Positions 22,385 to 32,918 are shown, counted from the stretch's first letter. The stretch is 64,000 nt of DNA from JABDKH01 sp963768565 (GCA_963768565.1 CAVYIO010000015.1:186001-250000), one strand, 5' to 3'. Numbers and translations: made by a program. Notes: generated from the letters alone by a model not told the origin.

Positions 22385-24658
22385 ATGCCCACCGCGACGC
22401 TCCAGGAACCCGACGTGGACCTGCAACTGGCTCTGGAACATGGTCTTACAGAAGAAGAGTACGGGTGGGTCGTCGACGCACTGGGCCGAACGCCCACGTT
22501 CGTCGAGCTTGGTATCTACTCCGTCATGTGGAGCGAACACTGCAGCTACAAGAACTCGATCGCGGTGCTGAAGACGTTGCCACGAGAAGGCGAAGCGCTG
22601 CTCGTTGGAGCGGGTGAAGAGAACGCAGGACTCGTCGATATTGGAGATGGACTTGCCGTCGCCTTCAAGATCGAGTCGCATAACCATCCGTCGGCCGTCG
22701 AACCTTATCAAGGTGCAGCCACCGGAGTGGGCGGCATCCAGCGAGACATCTTTACGATGGGCGCCCGGCCAATCTGCTCGCTCAACTCCCTGCGCTTCGG
22801 CTCTCTGGAAAACCCCCGCGTCCGATACCTGTTCGACGGAGTTGTGCGGGGAATCGGGGACTACGGAAATTCGTTCGGCGTCCCAACCGTGGCCGGCGAG
22901 GTCTACTTCGATCCATCGTACGAGGGCAACCCGCTCGTTAACGCCATGAGTGTCGGAGTCGTGAAAGCCGGGCGCACGGCATCGGCCATCGCGACCGGAG
23001 TCGGTAACCCCGTCTACATCGTCGGCTCGGCCACAGGCCGCGACGGTATTCACGGCGCCACCTTCGCCTCCGAAGAGATCTCCGAAGCGAGTGAGGCAAA
23101 GCGCCCGAGCGTACAGGTCGGCGATCCATTTACGGAGAAGCTGCTCCTCGAGGCCACGCTGGAGGCGATCGGCAGCGGAGCCGTCGTCGGGATCCAGGAT
23201 ATGGGCGCAGCGGGCATCACTTGCTCGTCATGCGAGATGAGCGCGAAAGGCAAAAGCGGCATGACGCTACATATCGATCGGGTCCCGATGCGCGAAGAGG
23301 GGATGAGCCCGTACGAAGTCATGCTGTCGGAGAGCCAGGAGCGGATGCTGGTCGTTGTCGAGAAAGGCCGTGAAAACGAGGTAGAAGAGATCTTCGACCG
23401 CTGGGACCTCCATGCCGTCCAGATCGGGCAGGTTACGGACAACGAGCGCGTGCAGGCATACTGGCATGGAGATCTTGTCGCCGACGTACCCGCAGATCAT
23501 CTCGTGCTCGGGGGAGGAGCACCCGTGTACACGCGCGAGACAATCAGGCCGGCATACCTGGATGAAGGCGCGTCTCTCGATCTGAATCAGATACCCGACG
23601 TTACGGAAAACGACGCCACCGACGTCCTGCGCACGCTACTCGACTCGCCGAACATCGCCTCCAAGCGCTGGGTGTTTGAGCAGTACGATACCACCGTGCG
23701 CACCAACACCGTCGTGGGCCCGGGTGCCTCGGATGCGGCCGTGGTGCGCATCAAGGGGACAAATCGGGCGCTGGCCGTCAAGACCGATTGCAATGGTCGA
23801 TATGTCTACCTGAATCCGCGGCGCGGTGGGCGTATCGCTGTCGTGGAAGCCGCCCGCAACGTGGTCTGCTCCGGCGGCAAACCTCTGGCGATCACTAACT
23901 GCCTGAACTTCGGGAATCCGTACAAGCCTGAGGTCTACTGGGTGTTCAAGGAGGCCGTCGGCGGAATGGGCGACGCCTGCCGGCGCCTGAACACGCCCGT
24001 AACCGGCGGCAATGTTTCGTTCTACAACGAGAACCCCGAAGGGGCCGTCTTCCCGACACCTACCATCGGTATGCTCGGTCTTGTGGACGACGTCGCTGAG
24101 CATACCACAACGGTAGCGTTCAAGTCCGACGGCGACGCAATCTTCCTGTTGACGCCAGCAGCCTGGCATATGCGAAATGACATTGGCGGGAGTGAATATC
24201 TGGCGACCGTCCGTTCTGTGACCGGCGGTGACGCGCCCCACCTCGATCTTGACGAGGAGGCTTCGATCCAGGAAGCGGCACTGGCGATGATCCGTTCGGG
24301 TGTGATCCGCAGCGCCCACGACGTATCGGATGGCGGGCTCGCGGTGTGTCTGAGCGAGTGCGCCCTGCATTCCGAGGGCCTGGGGGCCGCGATTTCAGTC
24401 GACATCCCGGAGGGGGTCCGATTGGACGCCGCCCTGTTTGGAGAGGCACAATCGAGAATCGTACTTACGGCGGACAACTCGGATGGGCAGAAACTGGTCG
24501 ACCTGGCATCCAGCTGGCCGGTGGAGGTGAGACGCATCGGTACGGTCGGCGGCGACCGGCTCAGCATCTCGGCCGGAGACGTCACACTGCTCGATGCTGC
24601 GGTCGATGAACTTCGCACGATCTACGAGTCGGCAATTCCCTCCCGAATAGGCGCATAG
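22385..24658 (+). CDS. purL: Phosphoribosylformylglycinamidine synthase subunit II
   Basis: A 757-residue small-type PurL. The signature WSEHCSYK with the catalytic His lies at residues 49-56. ESHNHPSAVEPYQGAATGVGG is the ATP/FGAR-binding motif, and GIQDMGAAG, NCLNFGNP and VSDGGLAVCLSE follow in the expected order. The enzyme performs the fourth step of purine synthesis with PurS and PurQ, neither of which is in the window. The start at 22385 is chosen because homology begins directly after it; the frame is open from 22334. It is probably a single-gene unit. Confidence 0.95.
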   Translation: MPTATLQEPDVDLQLALEHGLTEEEYGWVVDALGRTPTFVELGIYSVMWSEHCSYKNSIAVLKTLPREGEALLVGAGEENAGLVDIGDGLAVAFKIESHNHPSAVEPYQGAATGVGGIQRDIFTMGARPICSLNSLRFGSLENPRVRYLFDGVVRGIGDYGNSFGVPTVAGEVYFDPSYEGNPLVNAMSVGVVKAGRTASAIATGVGNPVYIVGSATGRDGIHGATFASEEISEASEAKRPSVQVGDPFTEKLLLEATLEAIGSGAVVGIQDMGAAGITCSSCEMSAKGKSGMTLHIDRVPMREEGMSPYEVMLSESQERMLVVVEKGRENEVEEIFDRWDLHAVQIGQVTDNERVQAYWHGDLVADVPADHLVLGGGAPVYTRETIRPAYLDEGASLDLNQIPDVTENDATDVLRTLLDSPNIASKRWVFEQYDTTVRTNTVVGPGASDAAVVRIKGTNRALAVKTDCNGRYVYLNPRRGGRIAVVEAARNVVCSGGKPLAITNCLNFGNPYKPEVYWVFKEAVGGMGDACRRLNTPVTGGNVSFYNENPEGAVFPTPTIGMLGLVDDVAEHTTTVAFKSDGDAIFLLTPAAWHMRNDIGGSEYLATVRSVTGGDAPHLDLDEEASIQEAALAMIRSGVIRSAHDVSDGGLAVCLSECALHSEGLGAAISVDIPEGVRLDAALFGEAQSRIVLTADNSDGQKLVDLASSWPVEVRRIGTVGGDRLSISAGDVTLLDAAVDELRTIYESAIPSRIGA

Positions 24659-24789
24659 AGAATTCGAGGAACGGCATGGAGAGAACGGCATGTAACGGCG
24701 CGCACTTAAGATGAACATATGGACGATCTCGACCACCGACTTGCCTCTGGCATCATACTTGAGACATCGGGATCGACTACTTAGAAAAC

Positions 24790-24795
24790 AAGGAG
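24790..24795 (+). promoter_or_regulatory. Strong ribosome binding site of trxA
   Basis: AAGGAG nine bases before the ATG at 24805 is one of the clearest Shine-Dalgarno sequences in the window; many other genes here lack one. It fixes the trxA start. Confidence 0.7.
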
Positions 24796-24804
24796 ACTGA
24801 CACA

Positions 24805-25149
24805 ATGGCACAGGATGCGAAATATGTGACGCTTACTGACCAGAACTTTGAGCAAGAGGTGTTGAACGCGGACGAGCCGGTACTCGTAGATTTCTGGGCA
24901 GCATGGTGCGGTCCGTGTCGCATAATCGCACCGGCCATCGAGGAACTTGCTGTCGAGTTCGAAGGACGCGCGAAGATTGCCAAAATGGATGTCGACACCA
25001 ATCCTCAGATCCCAATGAGTTTCGGCGTTCGGTCCATTCCCACTCTGCTCTTCTTCAAAGATGGCAAAGTGGTTGATCAGTTGATCGGCGTTGCTCCCAA
25101 AAAGGCTCTCGCCGACCGACTTGAATCACTGGCACTGAAGGTAGCGTGA
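24805..25149 (+). CDS. trxA: Thioredoxin
   Basis: A 114-residue thioredoxin with the active site WCGPC (Cys35 and Cys38), the conserved DFWAAWC strand before it, and the cis-Pro in SIPTLLFF. It reduces protein disulfides in the cytosol; there is no signal peptide. It has a strong ribosome binding site, is followed by an intrinsic terminator, and the next gene is thioredoxin reductase, so both members of the reduction system are adjacent but probably separately transcribed. Confidence 0.96.
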   Translation: MAQDAKYVTLTDQNFEQEVLNADEPVLVDFWAAWCGPCRIIAPAIEELAVEFEGRAKIAKMDVDTNPQIPMSFGVRSIPTLLFFKDGKVVDQLIGVAPKKALADRLESLALKVA

Positions 25150-25194
25150 CCGCGGTCGGATGGATTCGACGTTCGTAGCGATACAGACTGACTG

Positions 25195-25231
25195 CAGCCC
25201 GCCGGCGTTGAGCGTCGTCGGGCTGTTTTCT
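25195..25231 (+). terminator. Intrinsic terminator after trxA
   Basis: A hairpin (CAGCCCG at 25195-25201 pairing with CGGGCTG at 25219-25225, with extra imperfect GC pairs inside) is followed by TTTTCTT. It lies 45 bp after the trxA stop and about 40 bp before trxB. Confidence 0.75.
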
Positions 25232-25265
25232 TGAAGTATATCTGCCCATTGGTGAAAACGGACTA

Positions 25266-26255
25266 ATGACAATGAATGACGCAACGGAATCGCAGATCAA
25301 CTTTGGCAGTGCCGAACACCGGCCTGTGGTGATTGTCGGCACGGGCCCCGCGGGACTCACCGCGGCGCTCTACGCAGCGCGTGCAAATCTCGAACCGCTC
25401 GTACTTCAGGGGCCTGAGCCCGGAGGGCAACTGGTCACAACCACCGATGTGGAGAATTATCCCGGATTCGCCGAAGGGATTCTCGGACCTGAACTCATGC
25501 AGAAGTTCGAGGATCAGGCGCGCCGTTTTGGCGCCGAGCTCCGGTTCGGCACCGTGACAACCGTTGATTTCTCGAACCGGCCGTTCAAGCTCGTGGTTGA
25601 CGAGACGACACCGATCACAGCCGACGTCGTCATCATTTCGACGGGCGCCTCGGCGAAATACCTCGGACTCGATAATGAACAACGGCTGCTAGGTCACGGC
25701 GTGTCGGCGTGCGCAACGTGTGACGGTGCTTTCTTCCGCGGTGAAGATGTGGCGATCGTTGGAGGAGGGGACACGGCGATGGAGGAGGCTCTGTTTCTTA
25801 CACGCTTCGCGTCCAGGGTCTACGTTGTTCATCGCCGCAGTGAATTGAGAGCCTCAAAGATCATGCAGGAGAGGGCTTTCGCAAACGACAAGATCGAGTT
25901 CGTCTGGAATGCTGTCGTCACCGACGTGCTGGGGGACAAGGAAGTGGATGGCATCCGGCTTCTGAACCGTGAGACCAACGAGGAAAGCACGCTTCCGGTC
26001 AAAGGTTTATTCCTGGGGATCGGCCACAAGCCGAACACGGACATATTTCAGGAGTGGCTGGATATGGATGACGTCGGCTACATCAAGACAAAGCCGGACT
26101 CGTCATACACCAATGTGACAGGCGTATTTGCGTGCGGTGATGCGCAGGACAGCGTTTACCGCCAGGCGGTTACGGCCGCCGGCACCGGGTGCATGGCTGC
26201 CATGGATGCCGAGAGGTGGCTGGCCGAACAGCCAGCGGCTCAAGAACAGGCCTGA
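25266..26255 (+). CDS. trxB: Thioredoxin-disulfide reductase
   Basis: A 329-residue FAD/NADPH enzyme. The FAD dinucleotide-binding motif GTGPAGLTAALYAAR is at the N-terminus, the redox-active CATC (Cys149/Cys152) in the middle, the NADPH motif GGGDTAMEEA next, and the FAD motif GVFACGDAQD near the end. It recycles thioredoxin with NADPH in the cytosol. A second ATG lies two codons in (25272). The gene ends directly against the convergent proline dehydrogenase gene with no spacer. Confidence 0.95.
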   Translation: MTMNDATESQINFGSAEHRPVVIVGTGPAGLTAALYAARANLEPLVLQGPEPGGQLVTTTDVENYPGFAEGILGPELMQKFEDQARRFGAELRFGTVTTVDFSNRPFKLVVDETTPITADVVIISTGASAKYLGLDNEQRLLGHGVSACATCDGAFFRGEDVAIVGGGDTAMEEALFLTRFASRVYVVHRRSELRASKIMQERAFANDKIEFVWNAVVTDVLGDKEVDGIRLLNRETNEESTLPVKGLFLGIGHKPNTDIFQEWLDMDDVGYIKTKPDSSYTNVTGVFACGDAQDSVYRQAVTAAGTGCMAAMDAERWLAEQPAAQEQA

Positions 26256-27119
26256 TCAGCGACGGAACAGGTTTGTGAGCACAAACCAGACGTTCTCCTT
26301 GCGCTCGCGCAGGCGCCGCGAAAAGTAGGGCAACCACTGTCTTCCGTACGGGACATAGATGCGCATATTGTACCCGTCCCGCGCAATCTGAAGCTGTGTG
26401 TCGGGACGGATTCCGTACAACATCTGGAATTCGAAACGGTCCGACGGCACCTGGTTTTCCTTTACGAATTGTTGCGTGGCGGCGATCAGCCGATCATCGT
26501 GAGTCGCGATTCCGGGGTATCGTGATTCCGTGATCAGGAGCTTCATGTAAGCCACGAATCGCTCCCGTATCTGGTCCATGTTGTGATACGCGATCGACGC
26601 GGGCTCTTTGTAGGCGCCCTTGCAGAGCCTGACCCGCGCATTGAGCTCGCACATTCGCTCAATATCCTTCTCTGTTCTCTTGAGGTAAGCCTGGAGGACG
26701 ATTCCCACATTATCGGGATAGTCGGGGTATACATCTTCGAAGATCGACAGTGTCGACTCTGTGATGTCGCTTCCCTCCATATCGAGTCGGACAAAGACGT
26801 CCTTCTCTTTCGCAAGTGCGAGCAATTGGCGCAGGTTGTCGAGACAGAACGCCTCGTCGATCTTTTGCCCCATCACAGACAACTTGACGGAGATGTTTGC
26901 GTCGGTTCCGTGTCGGTCGCGCTCGTTGGCGACTCTTTCGGCGACCTGTAGATAGATGTCGCGGGCCTCGGCTGCCACACTGCGGTCGCGAACGTACTCA
27001 CCAAGTAAATCGAGGGTCGTGGCCAGTCCGCGGCTCTTGAGATCTGCGAGTACATGAATCGTATCGTCCAGATTCTCGGCAGCAACGAATCGTCTAGCGA
27101 GAAAGAATGGCAGCTTCAT
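26256..27119 (-). CDS. Proline dehydrogenase (PRODH)
   Basis: A 287-residue monofunctional PRODH barrel. Recognised segments are ARRFVAAENLDD at the N-terminus, NISVKLSVMGQ, VRLDMEGSD, VGIVLQAYLKRTEKD, RLCKGAYKEP, ATHDDRLI and FEFQMLYGIRP, with YVPYGRQWLPYFSRRLRER at the end. It oxidises proline to pyrroline-5-carboxylate using FAD and feeds electrons to quinone. The start at 27119 is chosen as the first Met before the conserved part; the frame is open further upstream. The usual partner, P5C dehydrogenase, is not in the window. Convergent with trxB. Confidence 0.9.
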   Translation of the reverse strand: MKLPFFLARRFVAAENLDDTIHVLADLKSRGLATTLDLLGEYVRDRSVAAEARDIYLQVAERVANERDRHGTDANISVKLSVMGQKIDEAFCLDNLRQLLALAKEKDVFVRLDMEGSDITESTLSIFEDVYPDYPDNVGIVLQAYLKRTEKDIERMCELNARVRLCKGAYKEPASIAYHNMDQIRERFVAYMKLLITESRYPGIATHDDRLIAATQQFVKENQVPSDRFEFQMLYGIRPDTQLQIARDGYNMRIYVPYGRQWLPYFSRRLRERKENVWFVLTNLFRR

Positions 27120-27268
27120 ACGGTAAGCGGGAAACAGGTGGCTGCGGTCAGAATGGCGTCTCAGTACGTTGCGATGGGCCGCCCGGAATATAATCACCGG
27201 GAACACAATAGAGGCACGGAAGGTGTGCGTTGCCAACGCAAAGACAGATTGAAATGAGGATGGGCACC

Positions 27269-27908
27269 ATGGACCGGAACGTTGCATCACTTAGGAAGGA
27301 GTACGCCGGGGCCGCGCTCTTGCGGGAGAACGTACACCCGGATCCGGTCGAGCAGTTTGGCAACTGGTTCAGCCAGTGCCGCGAAGCAGGATTGCCGGAA
27401 CCGAATGCGATGACACTATGCTGTGTCGGCGCTGACAGCCGCCCGTCTTCGAGGATGGTGTTGCTCAAGGGAATCGACGAAGGAGGCTTTACGTTCTTTA
27501 CGAACTTCGAGAGTCGGAAGGCGCGGGAGCTGGCGCTGAATCCGTTTGCGAGCCTGGTATTCTGGTGGCAAGAACTCGAACGTCAGGTGCGCATTGAGGG
27601 AGTCGTCGAGCGCATCGATGACGAGACGGCGACACGGTACTTTCGACTCTCGTCCTCGCGCCAGCCAGCTTGGTGCCTGGGCATCGCCCCAGAGTCGAAC
27701 CGTCGCATCCCGTCGAGAGTTGGAAGACCGGTTCGAGAGTTTCGCGACACAGTTCCCTGATCGGGTACCCAAACCGGATCACTGGGGCGGATTCTGCCTT
27801 CGTCCGGATCGAATGGAATTCTGGCAGGGTCGTCAGGGCAGACTCCACGATCGCATCTCATACACGCTGACTGGAACAACATGGGCCAATGAGCGACTTG
27901 CTCCGTAA
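27269..27908 (+). pseudogene. pdxH: Pyridoxamine 5'-phosphate oxidase, frameshifted
   Basis: The first part, to about 27643, reads as PdxH: EYAGAALLRENVHPDPVEQF, MVLLKGIDEGGFTFFTNF, SRKARELALNPFASLVFWW and RQVRIEGVVERI. The frame then turns into unrelated residues and stops at 27760. The +1 frame supplies the missing end: DSRPRASQLGAWASPQSR, PDHWGGFCLRPDRMEFWQG, RLHDR and ERLAP. Removing one T from the TTT at 27641-27643 gives YFDSRPR, as in the family, and a protein of about 212 residues, close to the usual length. The enzyme makes pyridoxal 5'-phosphate with FMN. It may be a base-calling error, a true mutation, or less likely +1 recoding. Starts at 27230 or 27254 are also possible. Confidence 0.85.
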
Positions 27909-28137
27909 CTCGCCTCGCTTGTCCTGGCGAGTCAGTATTGACGGCGTCCTGGCCTTCGAAACCTGCTCAAATCATCGCGATTGAGTTGTTTCTGAAGGCT
28001 TAAGGGCCGGTTTGGTGAGTCGATACCCGTCTGAGGACCTTCCCCGCTGAAAGGGGTCCGGTACAGACTATGCCCACAGTCGCCTTTCATCAACACCGCC
28101 TATTCGTGGCCTGTTCGAGGTCGTCGAACACTTCTCC

Positions 28138-31100
28138 ATGTTAAGACGTCTCTCCGTCAACATATTTGTCGCGCTTGCAACCATGTTTGTTGTCGGCGCG
28201 CAGGTCCGGGCGCAGTCGACGCGTGGCCTGGATCCTGAGAAGCTGCTGACACAATACCAGATGGACGTCTGGGGTGCCGACGAGGGCCTGCCGCAGAAAT
28301 CCATCTATTCGATCTGGCAGTCGAGAAGCGGATACCTGTGGTTGGGCACACAGGAGGGCCTGGTGCGATTCGACGGAATCGATTTTCGCACGTATGACAA
28401 GACCAACTCCGCACTCGTCCGAAATGCCATTTCCGCTGTCTTCGAGTCGACCGACGGAACCATCTGGGTGGGTACCCGGGAGGGTGGACTCACCAGATTT
28501 CGTGACGGCGAATCGAGTACGACCACACGTGAGCACGGCCTGTCGAGTGACAACGTAAGTGCTATTGCGGCAGACGCGTCGGGCGACCTGTGGGTCGGCA
28601 CAGATGATGCCGGGCTTAATGTCATTCGAGACGGCAAGGTGTTCAGCTACACGATTGAGGACGGTCTTCCGAGCAAGAGCATCAACGTGCTACTTGTAGA
28701 CCGCGAAGGCACGCTCTGGATCGGTACTCGCGGCTCAGGATTGGCTGCGCTGAAGGATGGCCAGTTCAACACGCTAACGACGGCCGATGGTCTCCCGGGA
28801 GACAATATTACCGCGCTGCACGAGGACGCTGACGGAAATCTATGGATCGGTACTGCGAGTGGAGGGCCGGCGCTCTACTCGAACAGTGCCGTATCGATGG
28901 TCGGGCGCGACCAGTCAGTCGATGCAGACCGTATCGAGTCTGTGAGCAGTATTCTGGAGGACAATCACGGCAGTATCTGGATAGGGACGGACAAACAGGG
29001 CCTCAGTCGTTGGCGAGACGGGCGGCTCGAATACCTGACGGCCTCTGACGGCCTGCCGTCGTACAACATCAAGTCTTTGATGCAGGATCGCGAGGGCACC
29101 CTGTGGATCGGAACCGATGGCGGCGGTCTGGTCAGACTTCAGAATGGAAAATTTACTCCCTGGGGAATGCGCGAGGGACTTGCCGCGGATTACATCTACG
29201 GAGTGATGGAGGACAGGGCGGGCAACGTCTGGATCGGGACGGAAGGTGGCGGTGTGAGTCGCCTCGCAGACGGTCGAGTGACGACGCTCACCGCGACAGA
29301 CGGTCTGCAGAGTAGCGTCGTCTACGCAGTCGGCCAGACCAAAGACGGAGGGATCTGGCTTGGCACGGAGGGTGGAGGACTCGTTCGGTACCAGAATGGG
29401 AAACTGGACAGGTATACGACGTCGGACGGTCTACCCACGAACACCATCTATTCGCTTTTTGGGGATTCCGATGGCAAGCTGTGGATCGCCACAAGTTCAG
29501 GCGGATTGACGTCGTACCACAACGGTGTCTTCGGGACGCTTACTTCGGCGAACGGGCTCTCCAGTGATTTTGTTACGGCGATTCTGGAGTCCGCCAAGGG
29601 GGGACTCTGGGTTGGCACCTATGACGGGGGCCTGAACTACGTCAACGACGGACGCGTGATCAGCCGCTACTCGACGTCGAATGGACTGAACAGCGACTAC
29701 ATCCTTTCTCTGCATGAAGACGCGGATGGCGTGCTGTGGGTAGGTACCCGCGAAGGCGGGATACACCGCATCAAGGATGGTCGGGTTGTGGCGATTACGA
29801 CGAAGAACGGTCTCTATAATGACATCGTCAATACCATTCTGGAAGACGATTTCGGATATCTCTGGATGAGTTGCAACAAGGGCCTCTTCAAGGTCCGAAG
29901 AGATGAACTGAATGCGTTCGCGGAGGGCAGAGTCGAGAGGATAGCCTCGGAGTTCTATGATCGAAGTGACGGACTCCGCAGCCACGAATTCAACGGAGGG
30001 TTTCAGCCGGCCGGGTGGAAAGGACAGGGCGGGCGACTCTGGTTCCCGTCCGACCGGGGCCTGGTGGGCGTAGACCCGGGCAATATTCCGACTAACGACC
30101 TGCCACCGGTCGTTCACATCGAATCAGTCAGTGCGGACGGAAACGTGACCCGTGTCGCCGTCGGCGCGCGCGTTGTTCTGAGACCGGGTACTCACAAGTT
30201 TGAGTTTCGCTATGTGGGTTTGAGCTTTATATCCTCCCGGCAGATTCGTTACCAGTACCAACTCGAAGGCGTAGACGAAGCCTGGGTGGATGCAGGACCT
30301 CGCCGCGTCGCGTACTACACGAACCTCGCGCCAGGCGATTACACGTTTCGCGTACGTGCCAGCAACAGCGATGGCCTGTGGAACAAAGAAGGTGCTTCGG
30401 TTTCCGTTTATCTGAAGCCGTTCTTCTATCAGACTCTCTGGTTTCAACTCCTGTGTTTGATTGCCGCCATCTCCGCTGGATTCCTGATCTACTGGATCCG
30501 CGTGCGCCACCTGACTCAGCTTCAGATAGAACTCGAAACACTGGTCAGCGACCGCACGCGTGATCTGCGTGAGGAAAAGGAGCGGACCGAAGGAGCACTC
30601 CAGCAAACGGAGGCGGCTCGACGGGAGGCTGAGGCGCAGAAAGAAGTGGCGGAAAGGGCAAAGGGCGTTATCGAAGCGCAGGCAGAGAAACTTCGCGAAA
30701 TGGATCGCATCAAGTCGCGGTTCTTCGGCAACATATCTCATGAGTTCCGGACCCCCCTGACTCTCACCATCGGTCCCCTTGAGAACGCACTTACGCAGAT
30801 GTACGGGCCGGTCAGTCCAGCGCTCTCGCGCCAACTGGAGATCATGCTACGCAACTCCCGAAGACTGCTCCGGCTTATCAACCAACTCCTGGATCTGTCC
30901 AAGCTGGAGGCCGGTGGGCTTACGCTGAAGGTAGTCGAAGGGAATATGGTGCAGATGCTGGAAGGAGTAGTGATGTCATTTACGGCTTTTGCCGAGAAAG
31001 AAGGCGTCGAACTCTCTCTGGATACGTCCGCAGCCGAGATCATGCTCTACTTCGATCCGGAGAATCTCGAAAAGGTCTTCTTCAACCTGTTGTCGAATGC

Positions 31101-32793
31101 CGTGAAGTTCACACCGGAGCGCGGCCATGTGTCGGTTTCAATTGCTGAGACGACCGTTGCGATGCAGGGACTACAGGTTGAAGCCGTTGAAATTCGAGTG
31201 GCGGATACGGGACAGGGCATTCCGAAGCAAGAACTTGGATATATCTTCGACAGATTCCACCAGGTTGACGGGACCGTCTCTCGTGTTCAGGAAGGAACGG
31301 GTATCGGTCTTTCGCTCGTGAAGGAGCTCGTGGAATTGCATGGTGGAATGATTCAGGTGGAGAGTGAGATAGGCGAGGGGACAGAGTTCATAGTCATCCT
31401 GCCGAAGGGCACGAAACACCTGAAGAAGTTCGAACTCATCGACGACGTCGACGAGTCGAATCTCTACGATATCACGCGCGGCCCCATGATGGAAATGGCG
31501 GTCTTTGAAGATCTGGATGTAGCCAGCGCTGTGTCATCGGCAGACACAAACGGTGGCCGGATCCCCGACCATACGGTTCTGGTTGTCGATGACAGCGTCG
31601 ACGTGCGCAACTATATCGTGGGATGCCTGGAGGGCGCATATCGGATTGTGACCGCAAAAGACGGAATCGACGGACTTGAGAAGGCGGAGCAGGAGAATCC
31701 TGACCTGATCGTCAGTGACGTCATGATGCCTCGGATGGATGGGTACGAATTCTGTCGAAGGCTCAAGTCGGACGATCGGTTTAACCACATTCCTGTAATT
31801 CTCCTGACGTCAAAGGCGTCTCTGGAAGCCAAGCTGGAGGGCCTTCAGGCCGGCTCGGACGAATACCTTTCCAAGCCGTTTAATGCTGAGGAGTTGCGGG
31901 TTCGTATCGCGAATCTGATCAACATGCGGGAGCAGGCGCGCAATTTGAAGGGGCTGAACACTGAGCTCGAAGGTACCAACGAAGCACTGCGCCGGGCGAG
32001 TGATCTGAAGAGTCAGCTTCTGAGCATCGCGTCGCACGACATGAAGAATCCTCTGACGGCGATCCGGGAGTTTTCTCGCATTCTGAAAGAGGAAATCGAG
32101 TCGGAGTCACACCTTAGCGAACTCGTCGATCTCATCTTCTCGTCGTCTGACGAAATGCTGCGGCTTGTCACACAGCTGCTCGACTCTTCAGCGCTCGAGA
32201 GCGGAAAGCTTGAGCTGAATACACGCCCCGTCGATCTGAGTGCGCTCGCGCAACTCGTCGTTCACCGGAGCTTGAAGCAGGGTGAACTGAAGGGGCAGAA
32301 GATTCACTTCAGCAGTGCCGAGGAGGGCAAGAGCATTGTGATGGCGGACTTTGATCGGCTTCAGGAGGCCATGAACAACGTTGTCAACAATGCCGTCAAG
32401 TACACCGAAAAGAACAAGGATATCTTTGTTTCGGTGTCGCCCGTGGGCGACAAGGTGAGGTTCGAAGTTCGGGATGAGGGGCCGGGCATTGCTGAGGATG
32501 AATTGCCGAAGATATTCGACAAGTTCCAGAAGCTTTCCAACCAGCCGACGGGTGGCGAAAACTCGACCGGACTTGGCCTGAGCATTGTGAAGCAAATCGT
32601 CGAGATGCACAACGGCCGGGTATGGGTGGAGAGTGAAGTTGGCAAAGGAAGCAAGTTCTACATAGAACTGGATCATGAGCAGCGCTCACAGGGCCCGTCG
32701 GGCGACCGGCCGCCGCATCCACTCCGCCGCTCGGACGATCTACACGAGACTCGGAACAGGGCTTCGGAGAACGATCCCGCAACGGAAAGCTGA
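28138..32793 (+). CDS. Giant hybrid sensor kinase: propeller, Y_Y_Y, kinase, receiver, second kinase (copy 1)
   Basis: A 1551-residue protein. A signal peptide (residues 1-24) is followed by about 13 two-component-regulator propeller repeats of the LWIGT..GGL.R type (about 40-640), a Y_Y_Y domain (about 681-760), one transmembrane helix (about 768-788) and a coiled coil. Then come a HisKA with His868 in NISHEFRTPLT, an HATPase, a receiver with Asp1194 in SDVMMPRMDG, a second HisKA with His1300 in IASHDMKNPLT, and a second HATPase ending STGLGLSIVKQIVEMHNG. Family members sense extracellular ligands, often glycans. Unlike the usual SusR-type hybrid there is no AraC helix-turn-helix; a second kinase module takes its place. 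A paralogue follows 125 bp downstream. Confidence 0.92.
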   Translation: MLRRLSVNIFVALATMFVVGAQVRAQSTRGLDPEKLLTQYQMDVWGADEGLPQKSIYSIWQSRSGYLWLGTQEGLVRFDGIDFRTYDKTNSALVRNAISAVFESTDGTIWVGTREGGLTRFRDGESSTTTREHGLSSDNVSAIAADASGDLWVGTDDAGLNVIRDGKVFSYTIEDGLPSKSINVLLVDREGTLWIGTRGSGLAALKDGQFNTLTTADGLPGDNITALHEDADGNLWIGTASGGPALYSNSAVSMVGRDQSVDADRIESVSSILEDNHGSIWIGTDKQGLSRWRDGRLEYLTASDGLPSYNIKSLMQDREGTLWIGTDGGGLVRLQNGKFTPWGMREGLAADYIYGVMEDRAGNVWIGTEGGGVSRLADGRVTTLTATDGLQSSVVYAVGQTKDGGIWLGTEGGGLVRYQNGKLDRYTTSDGLPTNTIYSLFGDSDGKLWIATSSGGLTSYHNGVFGTLTSANGLSSDFVTAILESAKGGLWVGTYDGGLNYVNDGRVISRYSTSNGLNSDYILSLHEDADGVLWVGTREGGIHRIKDGRVVAITTKNGLYNDIVNTILEDDFGYLWMSCNKGLFKVRRDELNAFAEGRVERIASEFYDRSDGLRSHEFNGGFQPAGWKGQGGRLWFPSDRGLVGVDPGNIPTNDLPPVVHIESVSADGNVTRVAVGARVVLRPGTHKFEFRYVGLSFISSRQIRYQYQLEGVDEAWVDAGPRRVAYYTNLAPGDYTFRVRASNSDGLWNKEGASVSVYLKPFFYQTLWFQLLCLIAAISAGFLIYWIRVRHLTQLQIELETLVSDRTRDLREEKERTEGALQQTEAARREAEAQKEVAERAKGVIEAQAEKLREMDRIKSRFFGNISHEFRTPLTLTIGPLENALTQMYGPVSPALSRQLEIMLRNSRRLLRLINQLLDLSKLEAGGLTLKVVEGNMVQMLEGVVMSFTAFAEKEGVELSLDTSAAEIMLYFDPENLEKVFFNLLSNAVKFTPERGHVSVSIAETTVAMQGLQVEAVEIRVADTGQGIPKQELGYIFDRFHQVDGTVSRVQEGTGIGLSLVKELVELHGGMIQVESEIGEGTEFIVILPKGTKHLKKFELIDDVDESNLYDITRGPMMEMAVFEDLDVASAVSSADTNGGRIPDHTVLVVDDSVDVRNYIVGCLEGAYRIVTAKDGIDGLEKAEQENPDLIVSDVMMPRMDGYEFCRRLKSDDRFNHIPVILLTSKASLEAKLEGLQAGSDEYLSKPFNAEELRVRIANLINMREQARNLKGLNTELEGTNEALRRASDLKSQLLSIASHDMKNPLTAIREFSRILKEEIESESHLSELVDLIFSSSDEMLRLVTQLLDSSALESGKLELNTRPVDLSALAQLVVHRSLKQGELKGQKIHFSSAEEGKSIVMADFDRLQEAMNNVVNNAVKYTEKNKDIFVSVSPVGDKVRFEVRDEGPGIAEDELPKIFDKFQKLSNQPTGGENSTGLGLSIVKQIVEMHNGRVWVESEVGKGSKFYIELDHEQRSQGPSGDRPPHPLRRSDDLHETRNRASENDPATES

Positions 32794-32918
32794 GTCAGCG
32801 GATCACGTTCCCAATCCGTTGTTCGACACCAGCCCAGGGCGGCTGTTGTGAGTCTGAACGGGGTTAAGATGCCCCTTCCTGAGTCGATCTCAAAAGGTGG
32901 GGAGATCTCCATCTATAC

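Noticed and set aside
21896..23053. 385-residue leftward frame across the sugar dehydrogenase end and purL start
   Set aside because: Antisense to two well-supported genes; no domain pattern and low-complexity residues.
27907..27934. Hairpin ACTCGCC...GGCGAGT after pdxH considered as a terminator
   Set aside because: The 7-bp stem has an 11-14-base loop and no T run; support is too weak.
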